Assembly: GCA_030867875.1 (NCBI GenBank)
Contig: JAOWCC010001634.1
Span: 57,275,860 to 57,339,859, forward strand
DNA length: 64,000 nucleotides
Source of the DNA: Actinernus sp. WN-2022
Lineage: Eukaryota > Cnidaria > Anthozoa > Actiniaria > Actinernidae
Direction of reading: 5' to 3'
Below, one piece after another: positions 25,601-37,600 of this stretch (position 1 is the first letter of the stretch; each line of letters starts with the position of its first letter). The notes beneath the pieces were generated by a model. It worked only from the letters and a program-made list of their open reading frames with translations. It made no database searches and was not told the DNA's origin. Made by a program: the position numbers and the translations under genes.

Positions 25601-28600
25601 CTGATTGTGTCATTGAAGTTATTTTGATTTAAAAGGTAGTAGTATACTACTCAAAACTAGTTAAGAATGCATGCTTTTTTGTCATGTTTAGGATAGATAT
25701 TCCAAAGGCAAGTTTTTCCTGTCGCAACATTTTGTCCTGAGTGTACTAACAAGATGTGTGAAGGAGAGCAAGTTCTGGCCCAGAGAATCTCTGTCTCACC
25801 TCATACAAACACAATGCATACCAGGAAGGTACTAGATAACTCTTATGAATATTCATTCTATAACAAGGAAATAGTAAACCTTACTTTAAAAATAATTGCA
25901 CATCACATCAAATAATAAGTTTGCAACATGGGTTTGTTTCTGTACGAACTGGTTCTAGCTGTGGCAGGTCATCCTGTTGGTTGACAACTTGCTCCTGAGA
26001 CAATGTTCCGGGTGGAGGTTGATCTACCCCTTGCTGAATAACTGGTGTCTGGAACTTCTTAACATGTTGAATGTTCCTCTTGTATTCAACCCCAGTTGGT
26101 GATCTTAGCCTTAACTGGTCTCCGTATCGACCTATAACCGATCTGCAGTATGGAACTTCTTATCCACGTAATCTTTATTAGCCTGTTTCTTCTCTGCGTC
26201 ACGGTCTCTGACCTGTTGGTATCTAACATCATCCCCTTCGTCATCATATTCGGGTAGCTTCGTGGTCAGCTTTCTCTTATACAATAACTCCGATGGGCTC
26301 TTCCCCATAGTGGTATGTTCAGTCGATCGATACGCAAGTAGAAACTTGTTCAGCTCAACACGCCAATTCTTCCATTCTGCGTGCGATGCTCTCATGGATT
26401 TCAAAAGCTGTTTTGATGGTGTAGTGTACCAATGTTCAACACCCATCTCCTTCAAATAACTTTCCATCTTCTCGGATACTAGGTTAGAACCGTTATCTGT
26501 TCTCAGTCCCGTTGGTACACTATGTCATGCAAATTGTGAATCTAGACACCGAATTATCACTTCACTTGACGTCGAACGAACTACGTCCACTGTCATCCAT
26601 CTGCTGAAGTAATCAACTAAGACAATCAAGTGCTCACCCATACATGTAGGTAGCGGTCCCATCAAGTCTGGGGCAAGCTCTTTCCACGGTCTATCCGGCA
26701 TCTTTGTAGGCTTAACTAGTGGTGGTGGTGGTACATGCTTAGTCACTAGCTGACAGCCATAGCACTCCCTGCATCTCCTCTCTGCCTCTATATCGATCCC
26801 CGGCCACCATACCTTCGACCATAACCTCACTTTGGTCTTTATGATTCCTTGGTGCGCTTCATGTGCCAAGCCAGTCACTCTCTTCTGCAACTCAGCAGGA
26901 ATAACAATTCTGTTACCCCAAAGAATTACATACACTGTAACCGATGAATGTCAACTCGTTTCGTACCATCAGGTAGGTTTTGGGAGCTTTCTCACAGTTC
27001 CCGTGTATCAAAACATTTGTGCACTGCAAGCAACTCATCATCCTGTGCTGATGCTCTCTCTATTTCCTGAATTCTGAGAGCAACCGGTACTGACTCTAAG
27101 GTAACTGCACGAACATACTCGTCATCCTGTAAGAACTCGTTGTTTGCCGATATCTTAGTCAAATGCGACAGTGCATCCGCAATGTTCCCACTCGAAGACA
27201 CGCAGCACACCTTGTAGTTGTATGACTGCAAGCACAAAACCCATCGTTCCACTCTTGCAGATGGCTTTGACTTTCTTGAATAGAGAACCCTCAGTGCCTC
27301 ATGATCCGTAACTAAGTCAAACTCTGGCAGTCCCTGCAAGTACAGGTTGAACCTTTCGCAGGCCCACACAAGTGCCAGTGCCTCCTTCTCCATTTGACTA
27401 TAACGACGCTCTACATCACTCAGACTTCGACTAGCATAACACACTGTGCGACTCTGTCCATTCTTTTCCTGGACTAGCACAGCCCCAAGTCCCACCGGGC
27501 TAGCATCCACAATAACTCTTGTATGTGCTTCCTTGTCAAAGTAAGCCAACACTGATGCATCAGCTTTCCCCACACAAACTGTTTTCCTTTGCGTGAAATA
27601 GCTCTCAAGGGTTCCGCAGTTGTAGAAAAGGCCGGTATAAAATGTGCGCTAAACCCAACCATACCTAGAAAACTGTGCACCTCTGAAGGTGATGTCAGGC
27701 ATTTAGTCTCAACAACTGCCCGAACTTTCTCTGTCGTTGGCTCTATGCCATGCTTTGTTAGTAGTAGTCCCATAAATACTACTCTGTCCATCCTAAAAGT
27801 ACACTTATCCACTCTCAGCGTCAAATGCTTCTCTTCTAATCTCTTTAATACCTTATGCAGGTTGTTATCATGCTCTTTCACATCCTTTCCATGCACTACC
27901 AGGTCATCGGCAATATTAACTACACCGTCCAGGTCTGCGACAGTCTGGCTTACGATGTGCTGGTATTTCTCTGGGGCAGCATTCACTCCAAAACTTAGTC
28001 ACTTGTAACGGAACAATCCATCATACGTTCCAAAAGTTGTAATATCCTGTGAGTCTTCATGTAATTCCACCTGGTGAAATCCCCACTTTAGGTCTAACTT
28101 GGAAAACACTGCACTCCCATTCAACTCCTCCAGGACTTTGTCAACTGTTGGTATTGGAACTCTCTCCCAAATAATTGCCTTGTTTGCTTGTCTGATGTCC
28201 ACACAAAGTCTAATCTCTCCCGAAGGCTTTGGTGCAATGACAACTGGGCTCACCCACGTTGTAGGCCCTTACTTGCCTTACTTTCTGAGCTACTGGAACC
28301 ACATTTGGATCACACGAGCGTCCCGGAGTCGCACACTCTGGCTCATCACGAACACTCCTTTTGTTACCGGATGTACATATGTCATGGCTCATTAACATAA
28401 CAGGAAGTGTGTCTAGCTACTACAAACACTACAATGCCCCATAGGAGTTATAGATCTTTATCAAAAGTTATGCATACTTATTAGCTGAGTATGAAATCTT
28501 TATCAAAAGTTAATTTTAATTACTCTTTAATAATTTTATTGGAATTTACAGTACTGTGCATGTGATCTGAATACTGAGCTGGGATTGGTTTTCACCCTCA

Positions 28601-31600
28601 TGAATTATTCATGAATTTAACAATTGCTTTTAGAGCAAGGTTTATATCTCCTGCCTGCATTGAGTGAAAGGCCTCATAGTAATCAAGTGGCAGAGTAGTC
28701 TAGTTAGGGTGATGGCAAAGTGCAAGGAGGAGGAACAGTGAATGAAAAACAATTTCTAATAACTATATCTAGCCAGCCCTGCAGTTTTAAAATTCGAAAA
28801 CTACCACTGCATGCAATGACTACAGACTCATCTGCGCAGCATTAGCCTCATCATCTTGGTGTTAAACATTCATAAATACCAGCGGAGAGATAAACTATTC
28901 ACAGCTTTGTGTATTGTATTTGCAACTTCTACATCTTCTTGCTCATATTTTCAATTGAATAGTTAACACGAAGATGAGGCTAACACTACAAAGATGAGGT
29001 CAACACTATGCAGATGAGTCTGTAGTCTTCGCAATCAGTCGCAAATTGCAAATACAAAAAAGGTCTTATTCCTAATTTTGGGATTTCATAGCCATCATGG
29101 TAAATGTACTCTTTTCACAAGAACTAAGATACACTGATAAACAGTGACATTCCTAAGGTATTAACCATAATTTAAACTTGCTATTGCAGCTCAAGTGCAG
29201 GTCTTCTTCAGTGTTTAATTGAAAAGAATGAAACAGTAAGTTCATACCCTTGATGAGTGTCTTTTTCTTAAACCAAAAATTAATATGTAGCTTTTTGCTA
29301 TGAGTGTAATTTAACACCAAAAAGACAAGTTAAAGGTTTGTCTTTTAAACATTTTGATTATTTGTCACTTTTGGTCTTGGTTTGTTAACATAACTGAACA
29401 TAGACTCAACAAGTGTGAGGAGTAGAAATTGGCTTTAAGTCAGCTGTTAGTAATTATCTTCTTGCCTGAACCACCACTTCCTGTTTTTTCTTTGTTCACA
29501 TTTATGTACATACATGTATATCTACATAATTTATTTTTCATTTTGCACTGTGCACTGAAACTTGTAGAATGTCCTTTTTAGGATCTTGCAAGTTAACAAT
29601 GTACGACCTGTGTCACTTCTCCTAGTGGTGACATAGTTCTTTGTTACAACTGATGGACTAATTTGATTCATTGCTTTAATTCAGAAATTAATCCTGAAGT
29701 GTTTAAAGAATGTTCAAGGTATCCCAGAGTCCTCCATTGTCTCTTGTTTGCAGTATGTTCTCAGGTAAGTACATAAGACCTCATAAAAATGTGTTTCTTG
29801 TTTTATAATTACCCAACTAAGACTGGATTTTTTCTGCCAACCATACATTTTTCGGCTCAATCCTGCTTTCTGAGAAACTGCCCAACCACCCCTCTAACCA
29901 TTAAAGGTTAGGGTAACGTGTGGGGGAGGGGTGGGGGTTTCCCAGAAACCGTGATTGATCCCATTTTCCCCACCAAAATTTTGATTACAAGCTTGACATT
30001 AGAGAATCGCTGGCTTTTTTCTTGAAATCTGAAAAAAAATCACAGTGCAACTACTGTAACCGGGTCCACCTAGAGAACAAGATATAACTAAATACATTGC
30101 AAAGTGAAAGCTAAACAATCCTAGCATATCCACACGATCTTCTTCATTCAACAGACTTCACCTTCAGAACTAGTCCCAAATTTGCATATTACCAGATCAA
30201 AACTTGAGCAAGTTGAAATGCTATTGTCTTGTACTCAACACTGATTGGCTCAAGTAACCATAAGTTGGAATGCTATTGTCTTGTACTCAACAATGATTGG
30301 CTCAAATAACCATCAGTTGAAATGCTATTGTCTTGTACTCAACAATGATTGGCTCAAATAACCATCAGTTGAAATGCTATTGTCTTGTAATCAACACTGA
30401 TTGGCTCAAGTAACCATAAGTTGAAATGCTATTGTCTTGTACTCAACACTGATTGGCTCAAATAACCATCAGTTGAAATGCTATTGTCTTGTACTCAACA
30501 ATGATTGGCTCAAATAACCATAAGTTGAAATGCTATTGTCTTGTACTCAACACTGATTGGCTCAAATAACCATAAGTTGAAATGCTATTGTCTTGTACTC
30601 AACACTGATTGGCTCAAGTAACCATAAGTTGAAATGCTATTGTCTTGTACTCAACAATGATTGGCTCAAATAACCATCAGTTGAAATGCTATTGTCTTGT
30701 ACTCAACAATGATTGGCTCAAATAACCATCAGTTGAAATGCTATTGTCTTGTAATCAACACTGATTGGCTCAAGTAACCATAAGTTGAAATGCTATTGTC
30801 TTGTACTCAACAATGATTGGCTCAAATAACCATCAGTTGAAATGCTATTGTCTTGTACTCAACAATGATTGGCTCAAATAACCATCAGTTGAAATGCTAT
30901 TGTCTTGTAATCAACACTGATTGGCTCAAGTAACCATAAGTTGAAATGCTATTGTCTTGTACTCAACACTGATTGGCTCAAATAACCATCAGTTGAAATG
31001 CTATTGTCTTGTACTCAACAATGATTGGCTCAAATAACCATAAGTTGAAATGCTATTGTCTTGTACTCAACAATGATTGGCTCAAATAACCATAAGTTGA
31101 AATGCTATTGTCTTGTACTCAACAATGATTGGCTCAATTAACCATAAGTTGGAATGCTATTGTCTTGTACTCAACACTGATTGGCTCAAATAACCATAAG
31201 TTGAAATGCTATTGTCTTGTACTCAACACTGATTGGCTCAAATAACCATAAGTTGAAATGCTATTGTCTTGTACTCAACACTGATTGGCTCAAATAACCA
31301 TAAGTTGGAATGCTATTGTCTTGTACTCAACACTGATTGGCTCAAATAACCATAAGTTGGAATGCTATTGTCTTGTACTCAACAGTGATTGGCTCAAATA
31401 ACCATCAGTTGAAATGCTATTGTCTTGTACTCAACACTGATTGGCTAAAATAACCATAAGTTGGAATGCTATTGTCTTGTACTCAACACTGATTGGCTAA
31501 AATAACCATAAGTTGGAATGCTATTGTCTTGTACTCAACACTGATTGGCTAAAATAACCATAAGTTGACATTTGCATTCCTCATCAATAGATAACTAATA

Positions 31601-34600
31601 GTTGCTAACTTCAGGGCTCGAAATTGCGACAGATACAGTCGCAAATGTGACTAAATCATTAGGCCTTGCAACTAAAACTTAACGATCAGTTGCATTTTTT
31701 GGGACTAATTTGCTGACTTGCGACTAGATTTTATTTGCTAGTCGAATTTTTTTTTTCTAATTTCGAGGCCTGTGATTTCAGTCTGTGGTAAACTTCAATC
31801 ATATCTTATTGGAAACAAAAATATATTTGCATTTTCAGTGCTGACGGGTCAGTTTTTGGTGATGAAGGAAAGGATAAAGTACAACCACCAGACACAAGTG
31901 CAGTGGAAGAGAAGATGAGCAAAGACAACCTACATTCTCTAGAGAACAACACAGAGAACTCCTCTAAACTGTCCAAGTGCCTCTTTGGTGATAAGAGAAC
32001 TGATTTATTGTATCCTTATGTGAGCATCTGTGTGTGAGTGGCTATGAACAATACCGTGATATCCCGGTCATAAGCTCCTCCGGTTATAGGTCTATCAGTA
32101 AAATACCTTCCAGTTATAAGCCCCCCTCCCCAACCCTGTCCTGCTCACCTATCTAAATTGACTGAAATAACTGTTTACTATCGTAATGTTTCATGCTTGA
32201 ATACTAGTGAAGCAAAAACTTAACATGAATGCTAACACAGTTTGTATGGATACGGAAAATAACCTTTTTTATTTTTTTTTAGACTAGTGCGAAAGGGCGT
32301 TAAAGTAGATTTCTGTTAAACGAATCTCAGAATGTTTTTGTCATGTCGGATATAAGCCCCATCAAAACCCTTAAAGTGCAAGTATAATGCCGAAAAAATA
32401 AAAATAAATATTATACTTTTGTGTTTGTTTCGCACAAGAAGGTATTAATCTTGCAAATTTTGTAACATTTCTGGCATTTAATCCCTAATTTTGGTTACTT
32501 TTCATGGATCCTGTGTCATAAGATGAATCAACTCCCTCCCAAGAGAAAACCACAACAATTCCCGTAGGTTTCCATTGTGACATCACAAGATTACAAGACA
32601 ATAATTTATTCTAATATCACACATGTGCAGGGACAGGTACCAAGTTAAGATTTCAGAAGTTGGGTATAAGCTACGGCTAGAAATCACTAAGAAGAGCTAA
32701 TCTAGCTAGGTAGCGCAAGAAACGTTGAAGGTTAGGCCAGTGAAGTAGTTCCTCTCGCCTCCGGTTGGCTGGCAGTGTTCTATGACAAATAACTTATAGA
32801 GAAAGTTACTTGCTCTTCAATGTATTTGTATGTATTTGTATGTATTTGTATGTATTTGTATGTATTTGTATGTATTTGTATGTATTTGTATGTATTTGTA
32901 TGTATTTGTATGTATTTGTATGTATTTGTATGTATTTGTATGTATTTGTATGTATTTGTATGTATTTGTATGTATTTGTATGTATTTGTATGTATTTGTA
33001 TGTATTTGTATGTATTTGTATGTATTTGTATGTATTTGTATGTATTCGTATGTATTCGTATGTATTCGTATGTATTTGTATGTATTTGTATGTATTTGTA
33101 TGTATTTGTATGTATTTGTATGTATTTGTATGTATTTGTATGTATTTGTATGTATTTGTATGTATTTGTATGTATTTGTATGTATTTGTATGTATTTGTA
33201 TGTATTCGTATGTGCCCAGTAAAATAGATGTAGCAGTTAGGTTGGTTTATTGTCGGTTAGCTGAATTTTATGGAACCAAACTTACGGAAGTTAGTTGTTA
33301 GTCTCCTGACAGAAAACCGAAGGGCTTCACATATTTCAGTGTTCAATGAACAGGCAGCGAATGTTGTTAACCCTTAACGCTGGTTAGGTGTCACATTCTT
33401 GGTTACCCAGTCAATGACGTTTTCATTCAAGACAGCGTGAGGCATCTGACGTCAGAGAGCGTAACTGTAAGTTTTGTTTGTTTGTGTGAGAGAGTTATGC
33501 TGTGACGTGGCAATGGCTTCCCCATTGGTGACGTGCTGTGGCAATAAAACAACTCTTAACTACAGAATACAATAGCTGCACATGCACGCAGTCGCACACA
33601 TTTCGACCATTCTCTTCAAAAACACAACGTGAAAACACATCGTGAAAACACCGTGAAAACACATCGTGAAAACACATCGTGAAAACACATCGTGAAAACA
33701 CAACGTGAAAACACAACGTGAAAACACATCGTGAAAACACATCGTGAAAACACAACGTGAAAACACAACGTGAAAACACAACGTCAAAACACAACGTCAA
33801 AACACATCGTGAAAATCCAGAATTTCACATTGTAAAGAGAACACGAACGTATGAAAGTTAAACACTTTTTTTTGCTTGAACGGAAATCTATGCTTTTAGA
33901 AAATCTTGATGTGAAAAGCCACGGTCGTTGCCACAGTCGTTGTCATCCCTGAGAAGATTTTTGGGTAGGGGTGTGCCTCGGAGACCTCAAAACCCTGACA
34001 CCCGGGGGTAATAACCTGGGGTAATAACCCTGGGGTAATAACCCGGGGGTAATAACCCTGGTAACGCCATGAACCAACTTTGGTAAGTTTTTCATTTTAA
34101 GTGTGGCAAAGTTAAGGAAATGGCTGCTTGACGACGTAAGACAATCGACAACCTTAAATAAAAAGATCCCATATAACATGGCCACAATTTTTTTAAATGA
34201 TTTATAAACGCTTAATTCTTAAATTATCTAAAATTTAACAAATTTTGATGAAAAGCGTCGACATTAGCGTTACGCTTGCGTCACGTCGGATGTGTGAACA
34301 GGTTCCATTAAACGGTCTCGGTACGTAGTGTTGAAAATGTGAGTGGAGATGTTGTATCTGATTTACAATCTCAAGCCGGTAAATCAGATGCCACATCAAC
34401 ATGAATATTGTAAACGGATTATGAAATAAAACCAGCTATAAAATATTCAGTAATATTATGAAATTTTGATGGAAGTTTAGCCTGCAGAAAAGGCGCTTTG
34501 AGAAGAGATCCCAGAAAGTAGGTATTGCGAGCAAAGCAAGTTCGTTCTGATCCAAATTATTTCATCATTTCTTTTGCGTTGAAATAACACTAAGGGCCTG

Positions 34601-37600
34601 TTGCGCAGTCTACTGGAAGTTCAACGCCATAGTTAACATCACGGTCATGTTACGTGTGCACAAAATCAGGTTCCACATTGATAAGATGGTCTGTGTATGT
34701 ATCAAGACAGCATGTACACTGCTAGAAAGTCCCTTCTACTGCGCATTTTTTTTAGAATGGCTAAACATGGTTACAGATGGTTAACGATGGTTAACGATGG
34801 CTAACCATGGTACACGTAGTTGGCTGGGTCTGGTCTGTTACAGACCCAGCCAACTATGTGTACCATGTGTACCACCGTTAACCATCTGAAACCATGTTTA
34901 GCCATCGTTAACCATCTGAAACCATGTTTAGCTATCGTTAACCATCTGAAACCATGTCTAGCCATTCTAAAAAAAATGCGCAGTAGAAGGGACTTTCTAG
35001 CAGTCTAGACGGCATGCTTACCATGACATTTCACCCTTGGGTTGTGATACAGTTATTAATCAGTGTTGGATGTGGACTGATTATCTAATCAGTTCTGTAC
35101 TGGAGTACACAGAGGCAATCACGTGGTATCATTCAGCGCACAAGATTAGCTAGCACCCTTATGAATTATTAATTAGGTCTAGAATAACATGGAAATATAT
35201 AATATATGTCTCCTGTTAATTCTATGTTTGAGTGTCCTACCATATCAGTACAAATCGCTCTCAGCTGACCAATATTTTCCACATTTTTCCTTGCAGGTCT
35301 TGTTGAGGTTTCTAGCACATATTGTACAATTCGCATCGAGAAGTTCATTTGCAAGAGAGGAAAGTCCACTGAAGTACCCACTGGTGAGTCAGTACAGAGT
35401 GCAGTCAGTATACAGGTAAAGACAGTCCACTGAAGTACCCACTGGTGAGTCAGTACAGAGTGCAGTCAGTATACAGGCAAAGTACCCACTGGTGAGTCAG
35501 TACAGAGTGCAGTCAGTATACAGGCAAAGATAGTCTACTGAAGTACCCACTGGTGAGTCAGTACAGAGTGCAGTCAGTATACAGGCAAAGATAGTCCACT
35601 GAAGTACCCACTGGTGAGTCAGTACAGAGTGCAGTCCGTATACAGGCAAAGATAGTCCACTGAAGTACCCACTGGTGAGTCAGTACAGAGTGCAGTCAGT
35701 ATACAGGCAAAGACAGTCCACTGAAGTACCCACTGGTGAGTCAGTACAGAGTGCAGTCAGTATACAGGCAAAGATAGTCCACTGAAGTACCCACTGGTGA
35801 ATCAGTACAGAGTGCAGTCAGTATACAGGCAAAGTACCCACTGGTGAGTCAGTACAGAGTGCAGTCAGTATACAGGCAAAGATAGTCCACTGAAGTACCC
35901 ACTGGTGAGTCAGTACAGAGTGCAGTCAGTATACAGGCAAAGATAGTCTACTGAAGTACCCACTGGTGAGTCAGTACAGAGTGCAGTCAGTATACAGGCA
36001 AAGATAGTCCACTGAAGTACCCACTGGTGAGTCAGTACAGAGTGCAGTCCGTATACAGGCAAAGATAGTCCACTGAAGTACCCACTGGTGAGTCAGTACA
36101 GAGTGCAGTCAGTATACAGGCAAAGACAGTCCACTGAAGTACCCACTGGTGAGTCAGTACAGAGTGCAGTCAGTATACAGGCAAAGATAGTCCACTGAAG
36201 TACCCACTGGTGAATCAGTACAGAGTGCAGTCAGTATACAGGCAAAGTACCCACTGGTGAGTCAGTACAGAGTGCAGTCAGTATACAGGCAAAGATAGTC
36301 CACTGAAGTACCCACTGGTGAGTCAGTACAGAGTGCAGTCAGTATACAGGCAAAGACAGTCCACTGAAGTACCCACTGGTGAGTCAGTACAGAGTGCAGT
36401 CAGTATACAGGCAAAGATAGTCCACTGAAGTACCCACTGGTGAGTCAGTACAGAGTGCAGTCAGTATACAGGCAAAGATAGTCCACTGAAGTACCCACTG
36501 GTGAGTCAGTACAGAGTGTAGTCAATATACAGGCAAAGACAGTCCACTGAAGTACCCACTGGTGAGTCAGTACAGAGTGCAGTCAGTATACAGAGACACG
36601 GCTTGTACTAGGCTGAAATTATAGCAGCATTTGTGTATGGTGAGATTTCGTATGAGTGGGATACAAACTACGGCACGGGTACTGTACGACATGCCGTAAA
36701 CGTTGCTATGGTTTGTCGTGCTGATCCAATCAAATTACAGAGTAATAGATATACAGTTACAGAGTTACAGAGTAATAGATATACCTCAATTATCAACACT
36801 TAGTTGTTAGGTTATTGTACAGATTTTACTCTTTCATATAACTTGCACATCTTTTATTTGTAGCATATTTATTGTAACTAGTCAGTGTGTTAGTTAGATT
36901 AGACATTTCATGAATATGTAAAATTAGGAACCGTTCATTATTCCTTTAAGGGTGGGGGCTGGTACGCTGTAGGGAAGCCAAATTAAAATTATATCATCCC
37001 CCCTCCCAGTCAAAGAAAAAAACATACATCTCCCTCTTGTCTGTCATAAAAAGCAATGACCCCCCTTATCAGTTATGCTTTTTCAAGAGCAATGAGCCGT
37101 CTTACCAATACACTTCCCTGAGTAGCTGATACCTCGTCAACTCAATTTCGAGTGGAGTTCAACAGTAATGGTGCTTAGATAGTTACATGTAGTTAACGTA
37201 TTGAGTCTAGAAGTGGCTGCATCAAAGCGGAATAATCATCATCATTGATTTCATCTGGGCATTCCGACTTGCGTGCCAGTCTTCTTTATAATCTTGTAGA
37301 CAGCTGCAGAGGCCAGTCTACGTGTCTCTACGTTCCTCTAGTAGTAGTGGTAGTAGTAGCCGCCCGCCCTGGCAAGTTTGTGTCCCCCAGTCGAGATTTC
37401 CATACAAACGTCTGTAAAATTTCCCGAAATTTTTCGAGTTTGCGGGATTCATGTCTATTTTTCACGTTACCCACAGGATTTGTGTATCGTGTAACTTATC
37501 AACAACGCACTAGGTACTACGGTCATTAGAGTGCTAAAGCAACCACGACGGCAACGTCAAGGACGACGGCATAAAACAATAGCCTTAATTACAAAATACA

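Noticed and set aside
32810..33301. Long open frames (MYLYVFVCIC repeats) in three frames
   Set aside because: A pure 10-bp repeat without stop codons; no gene context.
33495..33800. Minus-strand ORF of CVFTLCFHDVFSR repeats
   Set aside because: Translation of a 13-bp minisatellite inside a MITE-like region.
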